Below, one piece after another: positions 8,671 to 15,957 of a stretch of DNA of 64,000 bases. Location of the stretch: positions 248,001 through 312,000 of the forward strand of contig JBFNJI010000002.1 of NCBI GenBank assembly GCA_040793985.1, written 5' to 3'. This DNA is from Thiodiazotropha sp040793985. Lineage in GTDB: Bacteria; Pseudomonadota; Gammaproteobacteria; Chromatiales; Chromatiaceae. Position 1 is the stretch's first letter; every line of letters begins with the position of its first letter. Made by a program: the position numbers and the translations under genes. The notes under the pieces are model-generated. The model was given only the letters and a program-made list of their open reading frames with translations. It did no database searches and was not told the origin of the DNA.

Positions 8671-9194
8671 TTAACGAAACCTGCCAGATGATGTTCAAAC
8701 CTGGTTGTTATCTCCCGGGTCGCACTTTCAATGTCGCTCCCCGGGGGTATGTCCACCCAGTGTACCAAGATGATGTCACCGCGAATGTCGACAGTCAGCG
8801 TGCCCGGGGTCAAGGTAATACTGTTTGCCAGTATCAATCGCCCCAAGGAGGACTCCAACCGGGTCCTGACTTCAACCAAACCAGGGTTCAAGGGAAGAGA
8901 GGGAGAGAGTACGCGGCGTGCCATGTCGAGATTGGCGCGCACAAGTTCAATCAGGAATATCACCAGATAGGTGATAAAGTGAGGTATGGCGGCGGGTGTG
9001 AGGCGCAGCCCGGAAAAAAGCGGCAGATGGGGACGGCTCGCCAGGGTCACCACACCGGCCACGGCCAGACCGATAACCACCTCGGCGGTTTCGAGGCTGG
9101 CGGTGAGCATGAGCCAGAGCAGAAAGATCAGAAAGTAGAGAAACAGACCCTGTGAGAACTGAGCTTGTTCTTGGGGGTGGGGATTGCTTGACAT
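8667..9194 (-). CDS. MrpE/MbhA-like subunit, first gene of the operon
   Basis: A 175-residue protein of the MnhE family: two N-terminal helices (residues about 17-50), then a cytoplasmic domain with the characteristic LGRLILANSITLTPGTLTVD near residues 115-134 and ILVHWVDIPPG after it. It is the most upstream gene of the minus-strand cluster, so the promoter should lie in the 9195-9502 gap. E-F-G-DUF4040-E/B-C-D order is that of MBH and related complexes, not of a plain Mrp (A-B-C-D-E-F-G) operon. Confidence 0.92.
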   Translation of the reverse strand: MSSNPHPQEQAQFSQGLFLYFLIFLLWLMLTASLETAEVVIGLAVAGVVTLASRPHLPLFSGLRLTPAAIPHFITYLVIFLIELVRANLDMARRVLSPSLPLNPGLVEVRTRLESSLGRLILANSITLTPGTLTVDIRGDIILVHWVDIPPGSDIESATREITTRFEHHLAGFVK

Positions 9195-9502
9195 CCGTTA
9201 ACTCACTTTAAGGCTGGTCATCAGTCGATCATCCATGTGTCGACAGTTTAGTGTTTGAAACAGGTATCAGAAACTGTCCTGACCCGGCGGGCATGATTCT
9301 GTTTTTGCCGGGTAATTTCCAGTTTTAGCTTGAACCTGCGGTTATTTGGGTCGTTGAGAGCTAGGTTACGGGTGTAACTATCTGAACATCTATTTATTAC
9401 TCTTTCGTGTCATTTTTGTTGACAGAAACGGAAACAGCCAGGTGATCCTGTTGGTACCGCTATTCTTAACACAGGCGTTGCAGGTTGAATAGTCCTCACC
9501 TT
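9195..9502. other. Intergenic region upstream of the Mrp/Nuo-like operon
   Basis: No coding signal was seen on either strand in these 308 bases. The sequence is more AT-rich than the operon. It must hold the promoter of the minus-strand operon starting at 9194 and the 3' end of the hypothetical gene at 9503; I could not define a convincing -35/-10 pair or terminator. Confidence 0.4.
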
Positions 9503-9850
9503 TCAGGATTTGCGTACTTGCACATCTGGACTGATCCTGAGAATGCCGTCTTCTCCTAATATGCCAATTGTCTGATCCTGTCTGTTTTTCATAAGAGTGG
9601 TGCTGGCCCCTTCCGATTGTCTCCTGATACAGATCAACTTCCAGCCAAATTTTCTTAGAATTGATAGCCCGTCCACCTGCCTCTCATTGATATATTTTTC
9701 TGGAGAAGCCGGGATAGGTCCTTTTCCCAATCGCTTATCATAGAACATATTTTTTTCCCAGAGAATCAATACTTGCTGCTGTCGGGGTGGAATCGTGTTG
9801 AATATTTGTCTACTGCCACCGCTGTAGCGGGTGACAGCGCCCCCTTTCAA
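9503..9850 (-). CDS. Conserved-looking hypothetical protein
   Basis: An open frame of up to 115 residues, with a TTG as the outermost start; ATG at residue 35 (MFYDKR) is the alternative. It is soluble and basic. The middle part, KYINERQVDGLSILRKFGWK (residues 57-76) followed by CIRRQ, and the end IGILGEDGILRISPD have the look of a short structured domain seen in proteins of unknown function in related bacteria, but I cannot name the family. It lies alone between the Mrp/Nuo-like operon and a Cys-rich gene, in AT-rich DNA. The start is uncertain and no function is proposed. Confidence 0.5.
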   Translation of the reverse strand: MKGGAVTRYSGGSRQIFNTIPPRQQQVLILWEKNMFYDKRLGKGPIPASPEKYINERQVDGLSILRKFGWKLICIRRQSEGASTTLMKNRQDQTIGILGEDGILRISPDVQVRKS

Positions 9851-10003
9851 AATGATAGCGCAAATTCATCAACTTGATAGCCCTCGCGTTATTGGGCTTG
9901 GTATAAAAAGTTCTTATTTAAGAGCGGGTGAATATGCGTACAATCCGATCGGTTCACCACACGGGAGTAGATCACTCAGGGCGGGCTTTGTGGCTAACCG
10001 GTG

Positions 10004-10258
10004 CTAGCGCTGATACTTCAGCTTGATCTCTCTGCGAATGGGGCAGGCGCAGACCGAGCCGCTGCCAAAGGGGCGTTTGTAGCTGCACTCGGTGCATCCA
10101 CTATTTCCATACATTAGCAGCACTTCGCCATCTCCTGCCACGAAGTCGATACTACAGAGTTGAAAATCGGGGTCGTGTAAACAGGAATGGCATTTGTTGC
10201 AGCGATCGGTTTGCTCTATGGTCCGTGTCTCGATCTCGAAGATTGGTTTACTATCCAT
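10004..10258 (-). CDS. Small Cys-rich hypothetical protein
   Basis: An 84-residue protein with two cysteine groups: CNKCHSC near residues 20-26 with another Cys near 35, then CTEC near 55-58 and CAC near 70-72. Such paired CxxC knuckles usually bind zinc or an Fe-S cluster, but the family was not recognised. There is no signal peptide or membrane segment. It is transcribed toward the hypothetical gene at 9503, 153 bp away, and its start ATG is preceded by GGAGGG (minus strand, next to 10263), a strong ribosome site that supports it as a real gene. Confidence 0.6.
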   Translation of the reverse strand: MDSKPIFEIETRTIEQTDRCNKCHSCLHDPDFQLCSIDFVAGDGEVLLMYGNSGCTECSYKRPFGSGSVCACPIRREIKLKYQR

Positions 10259-10528
10259 GATTACCCTCCGCCTATTGATATAGAACGCCTCGAGTATATG
10301 AGTAATCTAACCCATCTACCCACAATGGCGCATTAAAAACCGTCAATCGTTCCAATAAATTTTTTTCATCTGCTAACATTCAGTTTGCTGAGGTCACAAC
10401 CTATTCCTGTGGTAAGCACTATCTCGACCTCCAGCAAAGGTCGTCGGAATATTAATAGTTATACTGGCGAGCCAGGCTAGGGTGCCTTGCACTAAGAAAT
10501 CACCAACTTCGGGAAACGGAATATCCAA

Positions 10529-11752
10529 ATGAATGGTCAATTAACAATTTGTGTATTAGGTGCATCGGAAACGGTTCTGCCATGGGGGCGATCCTGGGTC
10601 AATCATCTGCAGGATGCTTTTGCTTCCGAAGGTATTCCGGTCACTGTTTTTGCGACAGGTTCGACAGGTATTACCTATCAATCTGCACTTTCACTTGTCG
10701 ATCCACTCATTGGCAAGAGTTATGCGCAATTAACAAGCGAAAAGAATCCGGATGTGATCATTGTCGAACTAGGTATTATCGATGCCATTGTATCTCCCGA
10801 TGGGCGTACCCAGGCCGAGATGATTGCTGATGCACAGGCGCTCTATGGTTATTTTCGCAGCAACAATCCTAATGCCTATATTATCTTCTCAAGACTCACG
10901 CCTTATGACGAAGAGCAGCATGGCGCTTTACCGGTTGCAAGTATTAAAAAGAAGTATTGCAGTCCATGGATGCACGAAACCTCGACTATACCGGGTGACG
11001 AAGGCTTCTTTACGTCTGAAGAAGCCGAACTCGGTAAAATCCTATCACCGAGTATGCAGGATAGGTTGTCTAACTGGAGGGCCCTCGACAGCGAGTCGCA
11101 GTCATTGGCGGATGTCGCTATCAGCACGAGTTTTTTCAGGCCTTCCAGGATGGGATTGACTACCAGGGACCGCACACACCTCAACTCACTGGGTCACTAT
11201 TTCGTTATCTCGAAAATTTGGCTTGAATTCCAGTCAAACAACGCAATTCGTAGCGCGGTTCCTATTCTGCAGAACATCAGAAATATCGGTAACTTCGTCG
11301 ATTTCGATCTGCTTTGGTCAAGTCTGGTCAAACCGGATGCCGCCCAGGATGGATATGAGATCGATCCTGATTTTATGGATGGTCCTGAATATCCTGTCTG
11401 GGATGGATTGTTCGGACACAACGATCTTATCGTGAATTTCGCACATTGGGGGAATGTAAGAAGACCTGAATTCGGTTATACGGAAGTTATCCATAAAGCA
11501 CTGGGAGACTATTTTTTCATGTGGGTCTCGAATCTATGGCCGAAGCAGGAGATGCGGACAAAGTTGTGGCCGAGTAACGATGCCGAACCAACGACATGGT
11601 CGAGTTTTCCCGTACCACGTTTCACTTCCGCCACCGGCGGATATATCAATATCACACGCAATGCTTCTGACTTTCCCGAAGGGGTTTGGCTCTTGAAGTT
11701 TAATGTGGGCAATGATGTGTTTGGACCACTACCGATTAATGTTGTGTCGTGA
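10529..11752 (+). CDS. Degenerate SGNH-hydrolase-like protein with extra C-terminal domain
   Basis: A 407-residue protein. The first 230 residues follow the SGNH/GDSL fold: block I is CVLGASET (residues 8-15, GAS instead of GDS, Ser kept), block II gives a Gly in ATGSTG, block III is VELGIIDA where GxND has become GIID, and block V is DRTHLNSLGH with the Asp-x-x-His pair. The oxyanion-hole Asn is therefore missing although the Ser/Asp/His triad can still be drawn. Residues 240-407 form a second, unrecognised domain rich in Trp and aromatic residues. No signal peptide is evident. It may act on an ester or acyl group or be a binding protein. It stands alone among hypothetical genes. Confidence 0.65.
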   Translation: MNGQLTICVLGASETVLPWGRSWVNHLQDAFASEGIPVTVFATGSTGITYQSALSLVDPLIGKSYAQLTSEKNPDVIIVELGIIDAIVSPDGRTQAEMIADAQALYGYFRSNNPNAYIIFSRLTPYDEEQHGALPVASIKKKYCSPWMHETSTIPGDEGFFTSEEAELGKILSPSMQDRLSNWRALDSESQSLADVAISTSFFRPSRMGLTTRDRTHLNSLGHYFVISKIWLEFQSNNAIRSAVPILQNIRNIGNFVDFDLLWSSLVKPDAAQDGYEIDPDFMDGPEYPVWDGLFGHNDLIVNFAHWGNVRRPEFGYTEVIHKALGDYFFMWVSNLWPKQEMRTKLWPSNDAEPTTWSSFPVPRFTSATGGYINITRNASDFPEGVWLLKFNVGNDVFGPLPINVVS

Positions 11753-11855
11753 GGGGCACCGCCACGAGTTAGCCTATTGGACTTGCGCTTGCGGCATCAA
11801 AGCCGCCTTGGCAACGCGCCTTTTCAGCCTGGGTGAATCTGCTAATTCTCAAATC

Positions 11856-12383
11856 TCAGTAGGAGAGGGGTTTGATGATTTCTTTGGGCGTAAAAAACTC
11901 TTTTCCCATGGATTCTGAGTAGCGGTCTGAAATGGATGTGAGGGATAGCTTGGAACTTATAACTGTCCGATTGGCGTCTTTGCCGCTAATGCATTCTAGG
12001 CCATGCAAGGCCGGGCCGCGTGGCCAGTCATTGATTGAAATACCCCAGATATTTACATAGTGCTTGTTCGATCCAGAGAGCAGGTCGAAACGTTTGTTCG
12101 ACTCAAATCCTCTGTAATAGGTTACATCCGGGTGTGTCGCATCTTTATTGAACGATACCAATTTACTGCCACTTATGAGTTTGGCGAAGAAATAGACCCT
12201 GAGCCTGTCATTATCGTAGGTATGTGTCGACCCGTCGTCATCGATGCGAGTCCCTTCCAACTCCCGGTTTATCAAGAATGTATAGCGCAGATGATCATCG
12301 ATGGTAATACCGGCACGAGAGAGAATCCCTGATTTGTCATCTAGACTGATGATCGGTCCTTCAAACGTGTAATAGGTAATCAT
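11856..12383 (-). CDS. Hypothetical protein
   Basis: A 175-residue polar protein without signal peptide or membrane helix, convergent to the SGNH-like gene. It is rich in Asp, Ser and Tyr, with segments such as YTFLINRELEGTR near residues 34-46 and YVNIWGISINDWPRG near 108-122, and looks like a beta-rich domain. I do not recognise the family. Codon use and AT content resemble the SGNH-like neighbour, so both may belong to the same acquired stretch. No clear ribosome site precedes the ATG. Confidence 0.45.
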   Translation of the reverse strand: MITYYTFEGPIISLDDKSGILSRAGITIDDHLRYTFLINRELEGTRIDDDGSTHTYDNDRLRVYFFAKLISGSKLVSFNKDATHPDVTYYRGFESNKRFDLLSGSNKHYVNIWGISINDWPRGPALHGLECISGKDANRTVISSKLSLTSISDRYSESMGKEFFTPKEIIKPLSY

Positions 12384-12709
12384 GATCGGAAATGGCTGCT
12401 AAGCGCTATACATCGGTACTCATTGGTTGTTTTGTTATTTCAACTAAATGTTAATTTATGCAAAATATATGCCTGAGCTTGTATGTTCTTATAAATCAGA
12501 AAGATGAGAATAGGCAATTCAAGGACCTGTTAAAATTTCCGACATTAATTCCTAATGCGTTTAATTCTCCATCCCAGAAATACGTTTGCTCTCTCTAGAG
12601 AAATGTTAGTCAAGCGAGTGATTAGAAAGCGCAAAGAAAAAAAAAGGCCTACACCTTCTCTCTCTCCCATAGTCGCCGGGGGCAGTTGCGGCGGCTGGCA
12701 AACCTCCCG
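12384..12709. other. AT-rich intergenic region
   Basis: Very AT-rich, with no supported gene. It contains a 19-base copy (12640-12658) of the terminator arm that follows tRNA-Asn at 15136-15154; see the repeat entries. Nothing else was recognised. Confidence 0.5.
12640..12658. repeat. 19-bp repeat, copy 1 (matches tRNA-Asn terminator arm)
   Basis: Six A followed by GGCCTACACCTTC, identical to 15136-15154 and in the same orientation. Here the second hairpin arm is absent, so it cannot form the terminator. The two copies flank the GlxA-type regulator, the hydrolase and an IS91-type relic. Confidence 0.6.
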
Positions 12710-13750
12710 TCAGGCGAATCCCGGAGAGCTACCTGATCGGGACGCTCTTCCAGTCTGACGTCTGCTGCGAAAGCGCTTTCGATAGTCACCCATGGTCATG
12801 CCGATACTGCGTTTAAACAGGCGCCTGAAGGAGCTGATGTCGGTGTAGCCGACGCTGTTGGCTACGCTTTCGTGTGACTTGCCCGTACTCTCGAGCAGCC
12901 ACTTCGCCTTGTCGATCCTTAGGTTTTGCAGGCAGGCGTTCGGCCCCTTGCCCGTGGCGCTTTTAAAGCGCCGGATCAGGGTGCGGTCACTCACGTTCAG
13001 GCGAGTGGCGAGTTCAGAGACCTGTAGCGGATCACCCAGGTTCTTCTGCATCAGTTCATGGGCCTTTGTGACCACCGGGTCTTCATATTTACGCACGCTG
13101 CTGACACGGAAGGCGGCCTGGGAGCGTCGGCTGCTGTCCAGCAGCAGGTAGCGGGCAGTCAAATGGGCAACTCTGCTGTTTATATAGTGGCGAATGACTT
13201 CCAGCATCAGATCCTGATAGGAGGTGGAAGCGCCGGCGCTGATAACGGAGTCCGCTGCCACCAGCAACTCACTGCTGTTGAGATGGATGTCCGGATACCT
13301 GGCGGCGAAAAGTCCCTCCACGGGCCAGCCGGTGGTGGCCTGCTGCTCCTGTAACAGTCCCGCCTCGGCAACGAAAAAGCTGCCGGTACAGCTGCTGGTG
13401 ATCAGGCTCTCGCCGGCGGCACGCCTGGCCAGCCAGTTGATCAGCGGCCGGTTGTTTTCAAGGATATTGACCAGACGTGTCTCATCGATCACCGACATGC
13501 CGGGGATGTAGACCACATCCACATCGCCCACCCCTTTGAGGCTGCAGTCCACCGCCTGCATCATGCCGTTACCGGTTTTCACCGGCCGGCCCGAGACGGA
13601 AACCACCTTCCACTCGAATCGGGGCAGCTCCCTTTTGCCCATGGCCTCGATGATTCTGTTGGCGGCGTAGAGCATATCGATGGAACCGGCGATGGCCGAG
13701 GCCATGCACTCATCCATGGCCACGATGGCAATGCTGATGGTCGTTTTCAT
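12710..13750 (-). CDS. GlxA-type transcriptional regulator (DJ-1/PfpI domain + AraC HTH)
   Basis: The ATG at 13750 (MKTTISIAIV) gives about 346 residues; the in-frame ATG 48 bases upstream adds non-homologous sequence. Residues 1-170 form a DJ-1/PfpI-like class I amidotransferase domain (VDVVYIPGM, then SCTGSFFVAEAGLL with the Cys in the nucleophile-elbow position). Residues about 225-330 are an AraC/XylS double helix-turn-helix (VSELATRLNVSDRTLIRRFK and SVANSVGYTDISSFRRLFKR). Such regulators activate adjacent catabolic genes in response to a small molecule. It is divergent from the alpha/beta hydrolase at 13869 with a shared 118-bp control region, so that hydrolase is the likely target. Confidence 0.88.
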   Translation of the reverse strand: MKTTISIAIVAMDECMASAIAGSIDMLYAANRIIEAMGKRELPRFEWKVVSVSGRPVKTGNGMMQAVDCSLKGVGDVDVVYIPGMSVIDETRLVNILENNRPLINWLARRAAGESLITSSCTGSFFVAEAGLLQEQQATTGWPVEGLFAARYPDIHLNSSELLVAADSVISAGASTSYQDLMLEVIRHYINSRVAHLTARYLLLDSSRRSQAAFRVSSVRKYEDPVVTKAHELMQKNLGDPLQVSELATRLNVSDRTLIRRFKSATGKGPNACLQNLRIDKAKWLLESTGKSHESVANSVGYTDISSFRRLFKRSIGMTMGDYRKRFRSRRQTGRASRSGSSPGFA

Positions 13751-13868
13751 AATGGCGAATATGGCATTAAAGATGTCATTTATGACTCTTACTGACACCC
13801 TAGTCCAGGGCTATATTTTTTTCAACACCGGCAATCACACCCAGAAGAGATTGAAGAGGAGAATTAAA

Positions 13869-14753
13869 ATGTCCCTATCGAACGCACAAGCCCTATCCGG
13901 GCCAAGCAAGAGTAAAAACAGGCGCAAACACACGCCAATTCAGTCTGCGTTCTCAGCCCTGGCACGGGTATCTCCCTATCTGGCCGGACGATTGGCCAAC
14001 TTTCTCTGGTATCGCACCATTCACCGTTCCGCGACAGCTGATGAACAGCGGGTGTTGGATCAGGCCGGCGTTGAAGTCCGAAAATATGGCGCCAAGTCAG
14101 TTCGCGTCTATCGATGGGGCGAGGGTGCGCCTGTGCTGCTGACCCACGGCTGGAACGGCGATGCGGGGCAGATGGCCTTCCTGGCGGAGGCGCTGGTGGA
14201 ACAGGGTTTCCAGGTCACCGCATTCGATGCGCCTGGGCATGGACGCTCTTCCGGCAGCAGTACGGACATCCTTGAATTCAGCGGTTTTATCACTCAGCTG
14301 CTGCAAGAGTCCGGGGAAGAGACGGCAGTCGTCGCCCACTCCTTTGGCGGCATGTGTGCACTGCACGCAATCGCGAATGGTGCCCGTGCGAGCACCGTGG
14401 TCTGTATCTCTCCGCCCATGGATGTAACCACCCTGTTACAGCAGTTTTCAAAACTCCTGGGACTCAATGAGACGGTGGTCGGTCATTTGCGGCACCGTCT
14501 GGAGCAGCGATTTGGAGCAGAGATGTGGGCCCGGTTTTCCATGCAGGAGTGGGTTCGGGCTGCAGCTATTCCCGGTCTGATCATTCATGACTCGCGGGAT
14601 CGATACATCCCGGTCGCCAACGGCAAGGCGGTACACGCTGCCTGGACAGAGAGTGAACTCCAGATAACCAGGGGGCTCGGGCATATGCGCATCCTACAGA
14701 ATGCGGAGGTGATCGGTAATATCAAGCGATTCTTGGTCAACCAGGACCAGTGA
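13869..14753 (+). CDS. Alpha/beta hydrolase
   Basis: The ATG at 13869 with AGAGGAGA just upstream gives 294 residues; a longer frame starting at 13680 lies inside the regulator gene and is not used. The fold is clear: LLTHGWNGDAGQM (oxyanion region, near residue 83), FDAPGHGRS, nucleophile elbow VAHSFGGMC (Ser near 153), acid D in HDSRDRYIP and H in GLGHMRIL near the end. The substrate is unknown; esterase, lipase or lactonase activity is possible. The first 30 residues are basic and Ser-rich without a signal peptide. It is probably regulated by the divergent GlxA-type protein. Confidence 0.88.
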   Translation: MSLSNAQALSGPSKSKNRRKHTPIQSAFSALARVSPYLAGRLANFLWYRTIHRSATADEQRVLDQAGVEVRKYGAKSVRVYRWGEGAPVLLTHGWNGDAGQMAFLAEALVEQGFQVTAFDAPGHGRSSGSSTDILEFSGFITQLLQESGEETAVVAHSFGGMCALHAIANGARASTVVCISPPMDVTTLLQQFSKLLGLNETVVGHLRHRLEQRFGAEMWARFSMQEWVRAAAIPGLIIHDSRDRYIPVANGKAVHAAWTESELQITRGLGHMRILQNAEVIGNIKRFLVNQDQ

Positions 14754-14906
14754 ATCAGGGGATTGAGCGTCAAGGACGGGGTGGGGCAGGGCTCCGTCCC
14801 GCCCGGTCAGTCGTTAGTGCTGCGAGGAGCCTCACTCCCAAGGTGAGACTGAAGGGGGACAGCGAATGTTTAGCGGTGTGACCGGGGCACCACACAAGTC
14901 ATCTTT

Positions 14907-15038
14907 CAAGCGCTGGATTTTATCGCAAAGCTGGTGACGCCGGTGCCGAAGCCGAGAGTAAACCTGACCCGATTCCAGGGAGTTTTATACCCAAACAGCA
15001 AACACCCTGTCGATGTAATGCCGGCCAAAAGGAGTTAA
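14907..15038 (+). pseudogene. IS91-type transposase C-terminal relic
   Basis: An open stretch of 44 codons, without a start, reads AKLVTPVPKPRVNLTRFQGV followed by LYPNSKH. This closely resembles the conserved IS91/IS801-family transposase segment PxPRxxLxRFHGVLAPNxKxR. It ends in TAA at 15036-15038 (after PAKRS). The rest of the transposase and the insertion ends are missing, so it is a decayed fragment. It lies in the 425-base gap between the hydrolase and tRNA-Asn; the rest of that gap (14754-14906 and 15039-15135) holds a GC-rich hairpin near 14775-14801 and nothing else recognised. Confidence 0.7.
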
Positions 15039-15135
15039 AAGGTTACTGTCAACAAATGCTGCACATTGGCTGAGTACGAATTGCCATCAAACCGTATTTG
15101 CGGATCTAAACGCTGCCCCAATTGCTATATCAAAC

Positions 15136-15154
15136 AAAAAAGGCCTACACCTTC
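15136..15154. repeat. 19-bp repeat, copy 2 (within tRNA-Asn terminator)
   Basis: Identical to 12640-12658. Here it is the 3' arm (on the minus strand) of the hairpin terminating tRNA-Asn. The orientation is direct relative to copy 1. Confidence 0.6.
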
Positions 15155-15169
15155 ATGATGTAAGCCTTT
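15136..15169 (-). terminator. Intrinsic terminator of tRNA-Asn
   Basis: On the minus strand a 13-bp stem (with three G-T pairs), AAAGGCTTACATC / GGTGTAGGCCTTT, with loop ATGAA, runs into a T tract. It lies 8 bases beyond the tRNA 3' end. Confidence 0.85.
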
Positions 15170-15177
15170 GTTTTATA

Positions 15178-15253
15178 TGGCTCCCCGGGACAGGCTCGAA
15201 CTGCCGACCTAGTGATTAACAGTCACCCGCTCTACCGACTGAGCTACCGGGGA
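15178..15253 (-). tRNA. tRNA-Asn (GTT)
   Basis: A 76-nt cloverleaf with encoded CCA. The acceptor stem is TCCCCGG/CCGGGGA with discriminator G; the D-arm contains AGCTCAGTCGGTAGAGC, the anticodon loop CTGTTAA gives GTT, and the T-arm has GTTCGAG. It has its own promoter (15272-15300) and terminator, so it is a single-gene unit. Confidence 0.97.
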
Positions 15254-15271
15254 AATGCTTAAGAGGGGCGC

Positions 15272-15300
15272 ATAATAAAGAGACTGGGCCTTAGCGTCAA
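15272..15300 (-). promoter_or_regulatory. Sigma-70 promoter of tRNA-Asn
   Basis: On the minus strand TTGACG (15295-15300) and TATTAT (15272-15277) are separated by 17 bases. The -10 is 18 bases before the tRNA 5' end, and a GC-rich discriminator (GCGCCCC) follows, as expected for a stringently controlled stable-RNA promoter. Confidence 0.85.
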
Positions 15301-15310
15301 TAGTTCGACC

Positions 15311-15880
15311 TTAAATTTCGCCGTTGCAGATGAGTGGGTTACCGTTCCATCGGGTGTTGGATATTCTTACTCGTCCAACGTTGTTTACGATCAGTGCCTT
15401 TGGGGGAATCTGGCTGCCGGGATCACAAAAAGTGAGGGTAAGATTGTACCCGCTGGGCCGGCCGTCACCCTGGTATACAACAAGTCTACGACCCTGGTTG
15501 GAGTGTATGGCTATATCCATCTCATGCCCGGGTTGATGTACGCCCTGCATCGCTTCGCCTTGGTCTCGGATCCGGTTGCGGTTGCGGTCTTCATAGAGAA
15601 TGAAACCGCGACTCCAATCGGTAGATGCCGAGCAGTTCTCGCCGTTGCTGCTGGGGCAGAGTACATGGTGCGTCTCCTTGCTGATCGATAGCGACCGGGC
15701 GAGGCGGAAGTGTTGAACAAAGCTGTTGATTTCACTTGCCTGCAGGTTTTTTGCCGTGAAAGAACGGTATGAAGGGATGGCGATGGTGACCAGGATGGAT
15801 GAGATGGCCAGCGTGACCAGCAGTTCCGCGATTGAAAATCCCTGCTCGTGCTTATGAGGTATGGGTGCAGTTGTCTGCAT
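15311..15880 (-). CDS. GspH/FimT-family pseudopilin
   Basis: The ATG at 15880, with GGAGGG eight bases upstream, gives 189 residues; a GTG three codons earlier is a weaker choice. A type IV prepilin leader ends at QG|FSIAELLVTLAIS (cleavage after Gly near residue 14), followed by the hydrophobic N-terminal helix. The globular part has paired Cys residues and the FimT/GspH-like end VNNVGRVRIS. It would be processed by prepilin peptidase and act as a minor pilin in type IV pili or type II secretion. No other pilus gene is nearby, so it appears to be an orphan minor pilin. Confidence 0.85.
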   Translation of the reverse strand: MQTTAPIPHKHEQGFSIAELLVTLAISSILVTIAIPSYRSFTAKNLQASEINSFVQHFRLARSLSISKETHHVLCPSSNGENCSASTDWSRGFILYEDRNRNRIRDQGEAMQGVHQPGHEMDIAIHSNQGRRLVVYQGDGRPSGYNLTLTFCDPGSQIPPKALIVNNVGRVRISNTRWNGNPLICNGEI

Positions 15881-15957
15881 GATTAACACCCTCCATGGTG
15901 TTTTGAGGGGGGTGCATCCCGCACCCCGGTCCGGTTAGAGCGTGGCTGCCGCCCTTA

